A DNA stretch of 64,000 bases from Pigmentiphaga daeguensis (GTDB lineage Bacteria; Pseudomonadota; Gammaproteobacteria; Burkholderiales; Burkholderiaceae_B). Below the pieces are notes generated by a model, which saw only the letters and a program-made list of their open reading frames with translations, had not been told where the DNA came from and did not search any database. Location: NCBI RefSeq assembly GCF_039523035.1, contig NZ_BAAAEN010000023.1, positions 1-64,000 of the forward strand, read 5' to 3'. Both the position numbers and the translations under genes were made by a program. This document shows positions 52,015-60,698 of this stretch, piece by piece. Positions within the stretch are counted from its first letter, which is position 1. Each line of letters begins with the position of its first letter.

Positions 52015-52911
52015 ATGGACCGCTTCAAGCAGATCGAATCCTTCGTCTCGGCCGTCGTGCGCGGAAGCCTGTCGGCCGCGGCACGCAGCGAAGGAGTCGC
52101 TCCCGCCGTCATCGGCCGGCGCATCGACGCGCTGGAAGCCAGGCTGGGCGTCAAGCTGCTGATCCGCACCACGCGCAAGATCTCGCTCAGCGCCGAGGGC
52201 ACGGAATTCTTCGAGGAATGCCAGCAGATCCTGCAGTCGCTCGAGAACGCCGAAAACAGCGTGGCGGCGGGCGGCGAACATCCCAAGGGGCACTTCCGCG
52301 TCACGGCCCCCGGCGGCTTCGGCCGGCGCCACGTGGCGCCCCTGCTGCCCCGGCTGCTGGACGCCTATCCCGGCATCACCGTGACGCTGGACCTGAGCGA
52401 CCGGCTGGTGGACCTGGTCAACGAAGGCTATGACTGCGCCATCCGGATCGGCGACCTGGCCGACTCCAGCATGGTCAGCGTGCGCCTGGCCGACAACCGC
52501 CGGATGGTGGTCGCCTCGCCCGCCTACCTGCGCCGGCACGGCACGCCCGAACACCCCGCCGACCTGGCGCGCCACAACTGCCTGTCCTTCGGCACCGGCG
52601 TCAACCAGGCACGCGGCTGGCTCTTCACCATCGATGGCAAGACGACGCCGCAGCGCGTATCGGGTACGCTGGAATGCACCGACGGCGCCGTGCTGCATGC
52701 CTGGACGCTGGACGGACGGGGACTGGCATGGCGATCGCTGTGGGAAATCGAGGACGATCTGAAAGAAGGTCGCCTGGTGACGGTGCTGGACCAGTTCGCC
52801 GCGCCCCCCAACGCCATCTATGCCGTGTATCCTCAGCGCAAGCACCTGCCGCTGCGCGTCCGGGTATTCATCGACATGCTGCGGCAGAGCTACGCCAAGC
52901 GCCTGCCTTAG
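52015..52911 (+). CDS. LysR-family transcriptional regulator
   Basis: 298 aa. N-terminal helix-turn-helix (MDRFKQIESFVSAVVRGSLS, AAARSEGVAPAVIGRRIDAL). The effector domain from about residue 90 starts HFRVTAPGGFGRRHVAP and contains YDCAIRIGDLADSSMVSVRL, the pattern of the DsdC/AaeR-like group. No divergent target gene; the upstream gene is co-directional and the fnr gene follows after 49 bases. Target unknown. Confidence 0.9.
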   Translation: MDRFKQIESFVSAVVRGSLSAAARSEGVAPAVIGRRIDALEARLGVKLLIRTTRKISLSAEGTEFFEECQQILQSLENAENSVAAGGEHPKGHFRVTAPGGFGRRHVAPLLPRLLDAYPGITVTLDLSDRLVDLVNEGYDCAIRIGDLADSSMVSVRLADNRRMVVASPAYLRRHGTPEHPADLARHNCLSFGTGVNQARGWLFTIDGKTTPQRVSGTLECTDGAVLHAWTLDGRGLAWRSLWEIEDDLKEGRLVTVLDQFAAPPNAIYAVYPQRKHLPLRVRVFIDMLRQSYAKRLP

Positions 52912-52960
52912 GGCAGACGCCGCCCAGGCCGCTGCGGCCGGCCCAGAACAAAGACCAGCC

Positions 52961-53686
52961 ATGACCAAACGCATTCCGCTTACCCTTGACTCCGTACGCT
53001 GCTCGACCTGCGGGCTGGGGCAGTTCTGCCTGCCCGTCGGCATGGCCGCCGAGGATGCCGGGCGAATGGACGAACTGGTGCAGCAGCGCGTGCGGCTCGC
53101 CCGGGGCGAATCCCTCTTTCGCTTCGAGGACGGCCTGGACGCCGTCTATGGCATCCGCTTCGGCACCCTGAAAACCTATCTGGAACTGGCGGACGGCCGC
53201 CAGCAGATCACCGGCTTTCACCTGCCCGGCGAAATCGTCGGGCTGGACGGACTGGGCCGCAACAGCCATGCTTCGACCGCCATCGCGCTGGAAGACAGCG
53301 AGGTCTGCGTGATCCCGGTGCGCGACCTGTCCTCGCTGGCCAACCACCTGCCCTCGCTGCAACGCCAGCTCATGCGGCTGATGAGTCGCAAGATCGAACA
53401 AGACCAGCAGATGCTGCTGTCCCTGGGTACCATGCGCGCCGAGGAACGGCTGGCCGTCTTCCTGGTCAGCCTGTCGGAGCGCCTGGCCGCGCGCGGCTAT
53501 TCCTCGTCCGCGTTCGTGCTGCGTATGAGCCGCGAGGAAATCGGCAACTTCCTGGGACTGACCCTCGAGACCGTCAGCCGTCTGTTCTCGCGTTTCGCCA
53601 AGTCCGGCGTGCTGCGCATCCAGCAGAAGCAGGTCGAGATCGTGGACATGGCGGCGCTGCGGCGCCTGGCCGGCCCCCATTGCTAG
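52961..53686 (+). CDS. fnr: FNR-type oxygen-sensing regulator
   Basis: 241-aa CRP/FNR regulator. The N-terminal cluster cysteines C14, C17 and C23 (RCSTCGLGQFC) with central C116 (SEVCVIPV) match the [4Fe-4S] set of E. coli FNR. The cyclic-nucleotide-like beta roll spans 40-130, the dimer helix 130-165, and the recognition helix LTLETVSRLFSRF near 205 has the FNR-type E-xx-SR for TTGAT boxes. ATG 52961 is preferred over a longer frame into the LysR gene. Ten bases upstream of the SapC-family gene, which may be co-transcribed. Confidence 0.95.
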   Translation: MTKRIPLTLDSVRCSTCGLGQFCLPVGMAAEDAGRMDELVQQRVRLARGESLFRFEDGLDAVYGIRFGTLKTYLELADGRQQITGFHLPGEIVGLDGLGRNSHASTAIALEDSEVCVIPVRDLSSLANHLPSLQRQLMRLMSRKIEQDQQMLLSLGTMRAEERLAVFLVSLSERLAARGYSSSAFVLRMSREEIGNFLGLTLETVSRLFSRFAKSGVLRIQQKQVEIVDMAALRRLAGPHC

Positions 53687-53696
53687 CAGGATACCG

Positions 53697-54428
53697 ATGA
53701 CCACCTCTCCCCAGGCGGGCGCCAACGCCCCCATGTTCGCCCAGGCCCGCGCGCTGGACCCGCAACGGCATGCCCACCTGCGGCTCGACCGCCAGGCCGG
53801 CTACGCCTTCTCGCGCGGCCAGACCGCCGTGCCGCTGGTGGCGACGGAGTTCGCGATGGCGGCGCGGGACCTGCCCATCGTGTTCGCCGGCGAAGAACAG
53901 ATGCCCATGGCGGTACTGGGCCTGCGCAGCGCGCAGAACCTCCTGGTGGATGCCGCCGGGCGATGGCGGCCCAACCGCTACATTCCCGCCCATTTGCGGC
54001 GCTATCCGTTCATCCTGCAGGAAGACCCGGCCAGCCAGCGCTACGCGCTGTGCGTGGACGAGGATGCCGCCCACCTGCGCAGTGCCGCCGACGACGCCCA
54101 GCCCCTGTTCGAGGATGGGCAGCCCTCTCCTGTCGTCGGGGAAATGCTGCAATTCCTGGGGGAACTCCAGGCCGGGCTCGCGATGACCCGCGACTACGTC
54201 TCGGCCCTGCGGGCCGAAAACCTGCTGATCCCGCGCCAGGTGGCCGTGGACCTGCAAGGCGGCGAGCGCGTCACGCTGGACGGCTTCCTGGTGGTGGACG
54301 AGACCCGCTTCGACCAGTTGCCCGACGCCACGGTCACCGCGTGGATGCGCAAAGGCTGGCTGGCCATGACCTACTTCCATCTGCAATCGCGGCTGAACTG
54401 GGGCCACCTGGTCGCGCTGGCGCAATAG
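53697..54428 (+). CDS. SapC-family protein
   Basis: 243-aa protein of the SapC family (named from a Campylobacter S-layer-linked gene; biochemical role not established). Characteristic segments: LRLDRQAGYAFSRGQTAVPL near residue 30, EFAMAARDLPIVFAG, WRPNRYIPAHLRRYPFIL near 90, and a C-terminal KGWLAMTYFHLQSRLNWGHL. No signal peptide. It forms a tight pair with fnr, which may point to an oxygen-linked role. Convergent with a LysR gene 12 bases away. Confidence 0.86.
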   Translation: MTTSPQAGANAPMFAQARALDPQRHAHLRLDRQAGYAFSRGQTAVPLVATEFAMAARDLPIVFAGEEQMPMAVLGLRSAQNLLVDAAGRWRPNRYIPAHLRRYPFILQEDPASQRYALCVDEDAAHLRSAADDAQPLFEDGQPSPVVGEMLQFLGELQAGLAMTRDYVSALRAENLLIPRQVAVDLQGGERVTLDGFLVVDETRFDQLPDATVTAWMRKGWLAMTYFHLQSRLNWGHLVALAQ

Positions 54429-54440
54429 CCGCGCGGCCGT

Positions 54441-55400
54441 TCATGCCGCCTCGGGACACGCCGGCGGCGTCGGGCCGGCCCCCACCTTGCGCAGGCTGGC
54501 GCCTATGTGCAGGTCGGCGATCTGCCGGCGCAGCCAGGTATTGGCGCTGTCGTGGTGGTAGCGCGCATGCCAGAACTGTCGGATGTGGGTATGCGGGGTC
54601 TGGAAGGGCAGCCGCGACCAGGTCGCTCCGGCGGCATCGTCGGTAATGGCCTGGGCGATGACCTCGGGCACTGTGACGATCAGGTCCGTCTGCGCCAGGA
54701 TCTTGGGCAGCACCAGGTAGTTGGGCACGCGCAGCGCCACTTCGCGCCGGTGCCCCTGCTTGCCCAGCTCCTTCTCTATCTGCAGGTCGGTCTTGTTCGC
54801 GGTGACCACCAGGTGCCGCGCCGCGAGGTACTCGTCCAGCGTGATCGCCTCGCCCGCCTTGAGGAAACCGCTGCCCATCACGCACACGTGCTGGTCGACG
54901 AACAGGCCCTGCTGGTAGAAACCGCTTTGCAGCTCCTGCAGGTTGCCGACGGCGAGATCGGCATCGCCGCTTTCCAGGGCCGCCCGGTAGTGTTCCCTGC
55001 TCAGGCTGCTGACCTCCAGGCTGATGCCCGGCGCGGACGACTTGAAGCGCGCCACGAGCTGCGGCAACACCAGGAACTGGGAAAAATCTGACATCAGGAG
55101 CGTGAAGCTGCGCTGGCTGGAGCCCGGATCGAATCCGCTGGCCTGCTCGAAGCCATTGCGCACCAGTTCCAACGCCCGCAGCACGCTGCCCGCCAGCTCG
55201 GACGCGTACGAAGTGGGCTCCATGCCGCCCTGCGTGCGAACGAACAGCGGGTCGTTGCATTGGTTGCGCAAGCGCAGCAGGGCATTGCTCATGGACGGCT
55301 GGGACAGTCCGACGCGTTCCCCCGCGCGAGTCACGTTGCGCTCGAGATAGAGCGCCTCGAATACCAGCAGGAGATTCAGGTCGAGCTTGTTGATGTCCAT
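54441..55400 (-). CDS. LysR-family regulator, NodD/PnpR-like subgroup
   Basis: 319 aa. It starts MDINKLDLNLLLVFEALYLE with helix-turn-helix VTRAGERVGLSQPSMSNALL, the style of regulators of aromatic catabolism. The effector domain contains LLMSDFSQFLVLPQLVARFK. The C-terminus has an extra HARYHHDSANTWLRRQIADL typical of this subgroup. It is co-directional with, and 55 bases downstream of, the Bug gene, and could regulate the second catabolic cassette together with GntR. Confidence 0.9.
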   Translation of the reverse strand: MDINKLDLNLLLVFEALYLERNVTRAGERVGLSQPSMSNALLRLRNQCNDPLFVRTQGGMEPTSYASELAGSVLRALELVRNGFEQASGFDPGSSQRSFTLLMSDFSQFLVLPQLVARFKSSAPGISLEVSSLSREHYRAALESGDADLAVGNLQELQSGFYQQGLFVDQHVCVMGSGFLKAGEAITLDEYLAARHLVVTANKTDLQIEKELGKQGHRREVALRVPNYLVLPKILAQTDLIVTVPEVIAQAITDDAAGATWSRLPFQTPHTHIRQFWHARYHHDSANTWLRRQIADLHIGASLRKVGAGPTPPACPEAA

Positions 55401-55455
55401 GGCAGCATGACTATATCCGCCGGGTCCCGAATAGACAATGCACGGCCAGGCGGCC

Positions 55456-56442
55456 CTACTGGCCGAACTCCAGCGCCACCTTGGAGCGCTTGGCGATGGC
55501 GTCCCAGCGCGCCAGTTCGGACTGGTTCACCCGCGCGAATTCCACCGAATCCAGCGGCCGCGGCTCGAACGCGGCCGCTTCCAGCCTGGCCGTCATGTCG
55601 GGTTGGCGCAGCCCTTCGGCGATGTCCCGCCCCAATTGCTCGACGATGGCCGCCGGCATCTTCGCCGGGCCATAGATGCCCAGCCAGCTGGTGACGACGA
55701 AGTCCTGCACGCCCGCCTCGGCCATGGTGGGCACGTCGGGCAACTGCTTGATGCGATACGAACTCGTCACCGCCAGCGCGCGCAGCTTGCCGCTCTTGAG
55801 CAGGGGCATCACCGGCGGCAGGTTGGAGAAGCAGAAATCGAGATTGCCGTTCACCGTATCGACCAGCGCTTCGTTGCTGCCCTTGTAGGGGACGTGCATG
55901 AGGTCGATTCCCGCGGTCGAGGCGAACAGTTCGCTGGTCAGGTGCACCGAGGTGCCCAGTCCGTTCGAACCGTAGCTGAGCGGCTTGGACGAACGCTTGG
56001 CATACGCGATCAGCTCGCGCACCGAGGTGGCGGGATGCTGCTGCGGCACGACCAGGATGTTGACGAATTCCGCGACCTGGGCAATGGGCACGAAGGACCG
56101 CACCACATCCAGGGGCAGGTTGCGCACCGTGACGGGCGGAATCACGTTGCCGCCCAGGCCGCCGGTGATGAGCGTGTAGCCGTCGGGTGGCAGGCCGGCG
56201 ACGTACTGCTGGCCGATGATGCCGCTGGCCCCGGCGCGGTTCTCGATGACCACGGGCTGGCCGTACTTGCGGGTCAGCACCTCGCCCACCAGGCGGGCGG
56301 CGACGTCGGTCACGCCCCCCGGCGGATACTGCACCACGATGCGCACGGGACGGGAAGGATATTTGTCCTGGGCGTGCAGCGCCCGCGCCCACGGCAGGGC
56401 CACCACGCCGCCCGCCGCCTTCAATGCTGTTCGACGATCCAT
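55456..56442 (-). CDS. Bug-family periplasmic solute-binding receptor (TTT type), second copy
   Basis: 328 aa. The N-terminus MDRRTALKAAGGVVALPWAR carries twin arginines and a hydrophobic stretch, so a Tat-type signal is possible; cleavage is expected after LHAQ. Family landmarks: YPSRPVRIVVQYPPGGVTDV, VIENRAGASGIIGQQYVAG, and LMHVPYKGSNEALVDTVNG. Only about 120 bases (56443-56566) separate it from the cupin gene upstream on the same strand. They include the AT-rich TTTATACTAC and AATACTACTT, so it may have its own promoter. Confidence 0.93.
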   Translation of the reverse strand: MDRRTALKAAGGVVALPWARALHAQDKYPSRPVRIVVQYPPGGVTDVAARLVGEVLTRKYGQPVVIENRAGASGIIGQQYVAGLPPDGYTLITGGLGGNVIPPVTVRNLPLDVVRSFVPIAQVAEFVNILVVPQQHPATSVRELIAYAKRSSKPLSYGSNGLGTSVHLTSELFASTAGIDLMHVPYKGSNEALVDTVNGNLDFCFSNLPPVMPLLKSGKLRALAVTSSYRIKQLPDVPTMAEAGVQDFVVTSWLGIYGPAKMPAAIVEQLGRDIAEGLRQPDMTARLEAAAFEPRPLDSVEFARVNQSELARWDAIAKRSKVALEFGQ

Positions 56443-56566
56443 AGTGCCTCGATACGATACGAAGAGAACGACGCGGCGCGGGGTGGATTTTCCGCCGCCA
56501 TTTATACTACAAATAAATACTACTTATTGACGCCCCGGACAGGAATTCATGCAAACCCTAGGACGG

Positions 56567-57079
56567 CTAGCGGATGAACTGCCGCACGTAGTCCTCGCCC
56601 AGTCCGACTTCCCGATAGTGGCGCCTGCACATCTCGATCTTGCTGAACACATCCTCGTAGCCGATCTGCATGCCGCGCTCGTCCAGGTAGACCATGGCGC
56701 CGCTGACGTTGAAAAAGGTGATCATTTCGTCGTCCTTGCCATCCGCGTCCACCGTCAGGGTATGGATCTCGCCCGGCGGCTCGAACACGAAGCGGCCGGC
56801 CGAGGCCACCCAATCGTGTTCCAGGTAGCGCCAGGATCCCTTGATGACGTAGCCGAACACCGGCGCGGGATGGATGTGTCGGCTCAGGACGCCCGAGCGC
56901 CGCACCCGCAGCAGGTTGCACCAGCCGCCCCCCAGGGTGTTGAAGAACAGCGGACGGAACCAGACGTTGGGCGCCTGCGGCACCCATACGCGCTCGTCGT
57001 CGGGGATGGCGTCGATCGCGATCTCGGGCAGGATGCCCGGCAACTGGGCCAGGGGTTGGGCAAACACGGTTCCGGTCAT
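56567..57079 (-). CDS. Cupin-domain protein, 2,4'-dihydroxyacetophenone dioxygenase-like
   Basis: 170-aa single-domain cupin. Metal-binding motif 1 is GGWCNLLRVRRSGVLSRHIHP (HxH region) with GYVIKGSWRYLEHDW. Motif 2 is FEPPGEIHTLTVD. This layout matches ring- or C-C-cleaving DAD-type dioxygenases, though many relatives are uncharacterised. Its start overlaps the stop of the dehydratase gene by four bases (ATGA), so it belongs to that operon. Substrate unknown. Confidence 0.82.
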   Translation of the reverse strand: MTGTVFAQPLAQLPGILPEIAIDAIPDDERVWVPQAPNVWFRPLFFNTLGGGWCNLLRVRRSGVLSRHIHPAPVFGYVIKGSWRYLEHDWVASAGRFVFEPPGEIHTLTVDADGKDDEMITFFNVSGAMVYLDERGMQIGYEDVFSKIEMCRRHYREVGLGEDYVRQFIR

Positions 57080-58821
57080 GCGGGGTCTCCTTGCCGGCCG
57101 CCGCCGGCATCGTCGGGGCGCGCCGGCGCGCGCAGGAAGTCGAAGTCGCAGCCGTGCTCGGCCTGCATCACGTGCCGCTGGTACAGCCATCGGTAGCCGC
57201 GCTGCGCGGCCGGCCGCGCGGACGTCCATGCGGCGCGGCGGCGTTCCAGCTCGGCCTCGTCCACCAGCAGGTCGATCGCGCGGCGCGCTACCGACAGGCG
57301 GATCAGGTCGCCGTTCCTGACCAGGGCCAGCGGACCGCCTGCCGCGGCTTCCGGCGAAACGTGCAGCACCACCGTGCCGTACGCGGTACCGCTCATCCGC
57401 GCGTCCGAGATGCGCACCATGTCGCGCACGCCCTGCCGCGCCAGCTTGGCCGGGATGGGGATGTAGCCCGCTTCGGGCATGGCCGCCGCCAGCGGTCCGG
57501 CGTTGCGCAGCACCAGCACGTCGTCGGGCCGCACGTCCAGGTCCTCGGCATCGAGCCGCTCGGCCATGTCTTCCAGCGTATCGAACACCACCGCCCTGCC
57601 GGTGTGCTCGAACAGCGCCTCGTCCGCCGCGGCGCGCTTGATCAGCGCGCCATTGGGCGCGAGCGAGCCGGACAGGGCCAGCAGCCCGCCCTCGGGCTTG
57701 AGCGGTTCGGCGCGCGGCCGGATCACCGCGCGGTCCACCCAGGCGTCGCCCTGCTCGTCCAGCAGTTCGCCTACCGTGCGGCCGGTCACGGTCAGGCAGT
57801 CCAGGTGCAGCAGGTCGCGCAACTCGCGCAGGATGGCCTGCACGCCGCCGGCCGCGTACAGGTCTTCCATGTAGTGCGAGCCCGTGGGCTTGAGGTCGAC
57901 CAGTACCGGCGTCTCTTCCGACAACCGGTTCAGCCGCGCGGCGTCCACCGGCAGCCCGAGCCTCCCGGCGATCGCCGTCAGGTGCAGGACCGCATTGGTC
58001 GAACCGCTGATCGCCAGCAGCACGCGCAGCGCGTTGTCCACCGACTTGCCGGTCACGATGGCATCGGGCCTCAGGCCTTCCCGCGCCAGGCGGACCGCCT
58101 GCGCGCCCGTGGCCTCGGCGGCCCGCAAGCGGTCGGCGTGGACCGCCGGGATCGCCGCCGTATGCGGCAGCATCATGCCCAGCGCCTCGGCCACGCAGGC
58201 CATGGTGCTGGCCGTACCCATGACCGCGCAAGTCCCTGCCGTGGTCGCCAGATTGCCTTCGATCGCGCCGATCTCGTGCGCGTCGATGGCACCCGCGCGA
58301 TAGCGGCCCCAGTGGCGCCGGCAGTCGGTACAGGCGCCCAGGCGCTCGCCCCGGTGGCGCCCGGTCATCATGGGCCCCCCCACCAGTTGGATGGCGGGAC
58401 ATCCGGCCGACAGCGCCCCCATCAGCTGCGCGGGTACCGTCTTGTCGCAGCCCCCCACCAGCACCACCGCATCCATGGGCTGGGCGCGGATCATCTCCTC
58501 GACGTCCATCGACATCAGGTTGCGGAACATCATGCTGGTCGGATGCAGGAACGGCTCGCCCAGCGAGATGCTGGGGAATTCCATGGGCAGCCCGCCCGCC
58601 GCCAGCACGCCCCGCCTGACCGCCTGGACCAGCTCGGGAAAATGCCGGTGGCAGTTGTTGAAATCGCCGCCCGGATGCGCGATGCCGATGACGGGCCGTG
58701 CCAGCGCCTCGCGCGTGTGCCCCATGGACAGGGCGAACGAGCGACGCAGGAAGCGCGCGAATTCGGTGTCGCCGTAGTGGGTCAGGCCCCGGTCCAGGCC
58801 CCTGGGCGGATCGTCATGCAT
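57076..58821 (-). CDS. IlvD/Edd-family FeS dehydratase (sugar-acid dehydratase type)
   Basis: Dehydrates a 2,3-dihydroxy acid to a 2-keto-3-deoxy acid. 581 aa with cluster-ligand cysteines in VGGCDKTVPAQLMG, CTDCRRHWGRY and TAGTCAVMGTASTMACVAEA. The sequence is closer to arabinonate/xylonate dehydratases than to IlvD of branched-chain synthesis. The start ATG 58821 follows GGGAG and overlaps the preceding dehydrogenase stop by eight bases. Coupling with a 2-hydroxyacid dehydrogenase and a ketoglutarate-semialdehyde-type dehydrogenase suggests sugar-acid catabolism. Confidence 0.9.
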   Translation of the reverse strand: MHDDPPRGLDRGLTHYGDTEFARFLRRSFALSMGHTREALARPVIGIAHPGGDFNNCHRHFPELVQAVRRGVLAAGGLPMEFPSISLGEPFLHPTSMMFRNLMSMDVEEMIRAQPMDAVVLVGGCDKTVPAQLMGALSAGCPAIQLVGGPMMTGRHRGERLGACTDCRRHWGRYRAGAIDAHEIGAIEGNLATTAGTCAVMGTASTMACVAEALGMMLPHTAAIPAVHADRLRAAEATGAQAVRLAREGLRPDAIVTGKSVDNALRVLLAISGSTNAVLHLTAIAGRLGLPVDAARLNRLSEETPVLVDLKPTGSHYMEDLYAAGGVQAILRELRDLLHLDCLTVTGRTVGELLDEQGDAWVDRAVIRPRAEPLKPEGGLLALSGSLAPNGALIKRAAADEALFEHTGRAVVFDTLEDMAERLDAEDLDVRPDDVLVLRNAGPLAAAMPEAGYIPIPAKLARQGVRDMVRISDARMSGTAYGTVVLHVSPEAAAGGPLALVRNGDLIRLSVARRAIDLLVDEAELERRRAAWTSARPAAQRGYRWLYQRHVMQAEHGCDFDFLRAPARPDDAGGGRQGDPA

Positions 58822-59812
58822 GGGCCGCTCCCATGCCATCGCGCACGGCCGGGTTCACCATGGCGCGCGGCTGTCGTCCCGCCAGGGCATCGAGCAGATT
58901 GGCCACCGCCAGTTCCATCATCGCGCGCCGCGTCTCCACCGTGGCGCTGCCCGCATGCGCCTGCAGCACCACATTGGGCATCGCGCACAGCGGACTGGCC
59001 GGGTCCAGCGGTTCGCGCTCCATCACGTCCAGTCCCGCGCCCGCGATGCGGCCTTCCTGCAGCGCGCGGATCAGCGCGGCCTCGTCCACCACCGGTCCAC
59101 GCGACGTATTGACCAGATAGGCCGAATGCTTCATCGCCGCGAATTCGCGCATGCCTACCGAGCCGCGCGTCTCGGCGGACAGGGGGACATGCACGCTCAG
59201 GAAATCGGCCTCGGCCAGCAGTTCATCGCGCGAACGGTAGGCCGCCAGCCCCAGTTCCTCGGATGGCGTGTCGCGGTTGCGATTGTGATAGACCACCCGC
59301 ATGTCGAAGGCCTGCGCGCGCCGCGCCACCATGCGGCCGATGCGCCCCATGCCCAGCAGCCCCAACGTCTTGCCCGCCAGGTCAGCGGTCAGCGGCGCGG
59401 GTCCCTTCAGCCAATCGCCCCGGCGCACGTAGGCATCCCCCTGCACCATATCCCGCGCCAGGCAGATCACGAACCCCATGGTGAGATCGGCCACCGCGCG
59501 ATCGAGCACGCCTGGCGTATTGCAGACCAGCACGCCGCCGCGCGTGGCGCGTGGCACGTCGATGTTGTCGTAGCCCACGGCGAAGTTGGACACCACCGAT
59601 ACGGCCGGCAACGCGTCCAGCGCATCGGCGTCCATCGGGGTGCGTACCGTGCACAGCACACCGCGCGCCGTCTCGCGGTCGGCGGCGGACACGGCCTGGT
59701 CCAGGCGCTGGCCGATGGGGACGTCGACGATCCGGCAGGCCGCCTCGATGGCCGAACGCAGGTCGGGCGGCACGGGTGCGCTGACGATGACAGTAGGTAG
59801 GGATTGCGGCAT
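58814..59812 (-). CDS. D-isomer-specific 2-hydroxyacid dehydrogenase (GyaR/hydroxypyruvate reductase-like)
   Basis: 332 aa. NAD-binding motif TLGLLGMGRIGRMVARR near residue 160, catalytic Arg in NTSRGPVVDE, Glu in the following helix, and His in QAHAGSATVETR (the family usually reads HIGSAT). It starts at ATG 59812. It should interconvert a 2-oxo acid and a D-2-hydroxy acid with NAD(P)H. Followed by the overlapping dehydratase gene. The 112-base gap to gntR (59813-59924) holds no gene. Confidence 0.92.
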   Translation of the reverse strand: MPQSLPTVIVSAPVPPDLRSAIEAACRIVDVPIGQRLDQAVSAADRETARGVLCTVRTPMDADALDALPAVSVVSNFAVGYDNIDVPRATRGGVLVCNTPGVLDRAVADLTMGFVICLARDMVQGDAYVRRGDWLKGPAPLTADLAGKTLGLLGMGRIGRMVARRAQAFDMRVVYHNRNRDTPSEELGLAAYRSRDELLAEADFLSVHVPLSAETRGSVGMREFAAMKHSAYLVNTSRGPVVDEAALIRALQEGRIAGAGLDVMEREPLDPASPLCAMPNVVLQAHAGSATVETRRAMMELAVANLLDALAGRQPRAMVNPAVRDGMGAAHA

Positions 59813-59924
59813 GGCACTTCTCCGGATCAGACGGACGAACGAATGCCGTGCTCGCGCGCGCACGCGCGGACACGAGTGAAAATGGAACGGCAGGAATGGA
59901 ACGAGCGGGCGTGGCCGGCCCGGG

Positions 59925-60668
59925 TCAACGCGCGGGCTTTTCCTGGATGGCGCTGCGCAGGCGCGTTTCGGTGTTCTCGACGTGGACCCGCGCGCATTGC
60001 CGCGCCGCTTCCGGATCGCCCTTCTCGATGGCGGCCAGCAACCGGGCATGCTCTTTCTGCGCCAGGGCGCCGCGCCCCGATACCTTGGCCGACCGGCTGC
60101 GCGAGACCTCCAGGTTCTTGCGCAGCAGGACCGCCAGGAAGTCGAAGAACATGATGTAGTTGCGATTGCGGGTCGCACGCGCCACCGCCCGGTGAAAACG
60201 CAGGTCCGCGTCCACCCCGCGCGCGATCTCGCCGCTGTCGATGGCCTTGCCCATCTCCGACAGCGCGGCACGCATCTCGGCCAGGTCCTCGGACGTGCGG
60301 CGCTCGGCGGCCAGCGCCGCCGCTTCGATCTCGAACCCCCGGCGCAACTCGACGATGCCCAGGGTCTGCTCGACGTCCTCCTCGCTGGCCGCATGCATGC
60401 GCAGCACCGACAGGGGCGTATTCGCGATCACCGCCAGGCCACGGCCTTGCTTGCTGCTGACGATGCCTTCGGCCTTCAGGCGCGAGACGGCCTCTCGCAG
60501 CACGGTGCGGGATACGCCCAGCCGGTCGGCGATCACCTGCTCGGGCGGCAGGACTTCGCCAAGCTGGTAACGCCCGCCGGTGATCTCGTCCATCAGCATC
60601 CGTGTGATGCGCTCGGTCAGGTTGGGTTCGGCGCGCGCGGGCTCTGGCGTGTCTTTGAGCAGGGCCAT
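59925..60668 (-). CDS. GntR-family regulator, FadR subgroup
   Basis: 247 aa. Winged helix at about 15-85 (RYQLGEVLPPEQVIADRLGV, SRTVLREAVSRLKAEGIVSS). The FCD all-helical effector domain spans about 100-225 with metal-ligand-like FHRAVARATRN. It is located between the nitroreductase and dehydrogenase genes on one strand and is the best candidate to bind the palindrome at 61466-61488 and the related site at 60684-60698. Confidence 0.93.
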   Translation of the reverse strand: MALLKDTPEPARAEPNLTERITRMLMDEITGGRYQLGEVLPPEQVIADRLGVSRTVLREAVSRLKAEGIVSSKQGRGLAVIANTPLSVLRMHAASEEDVEQTLGIVELRRGFEIEAAALAAERRTSEDLAEMRAALSEMGKAIDSGEIARGVDADLRFHRAVARATRNRNYIMFFDFLAVLLRKNLEVSRSRSAKVSGRGALAQKEHARLLAAIEKGDPEAARQCARVHVENTETRLRSAIQEKPAR

Positions 60669-60683
60669 GGGAGTCTCCTTTGT

Positions 60684-60698
60684 ACGATAATAGCATTA
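60684..60698 (-). promoter_or_regulatory. Secondary operator-like site before gntR
   Basis: ACGATAATAGCATTA matches 11 of 15 to 16 positions of the palindrome at 61466-61488, including the central ATAG. It lies 16 bases before the gntR start and touches the nitroreductase stop. Confidence 0.4.
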
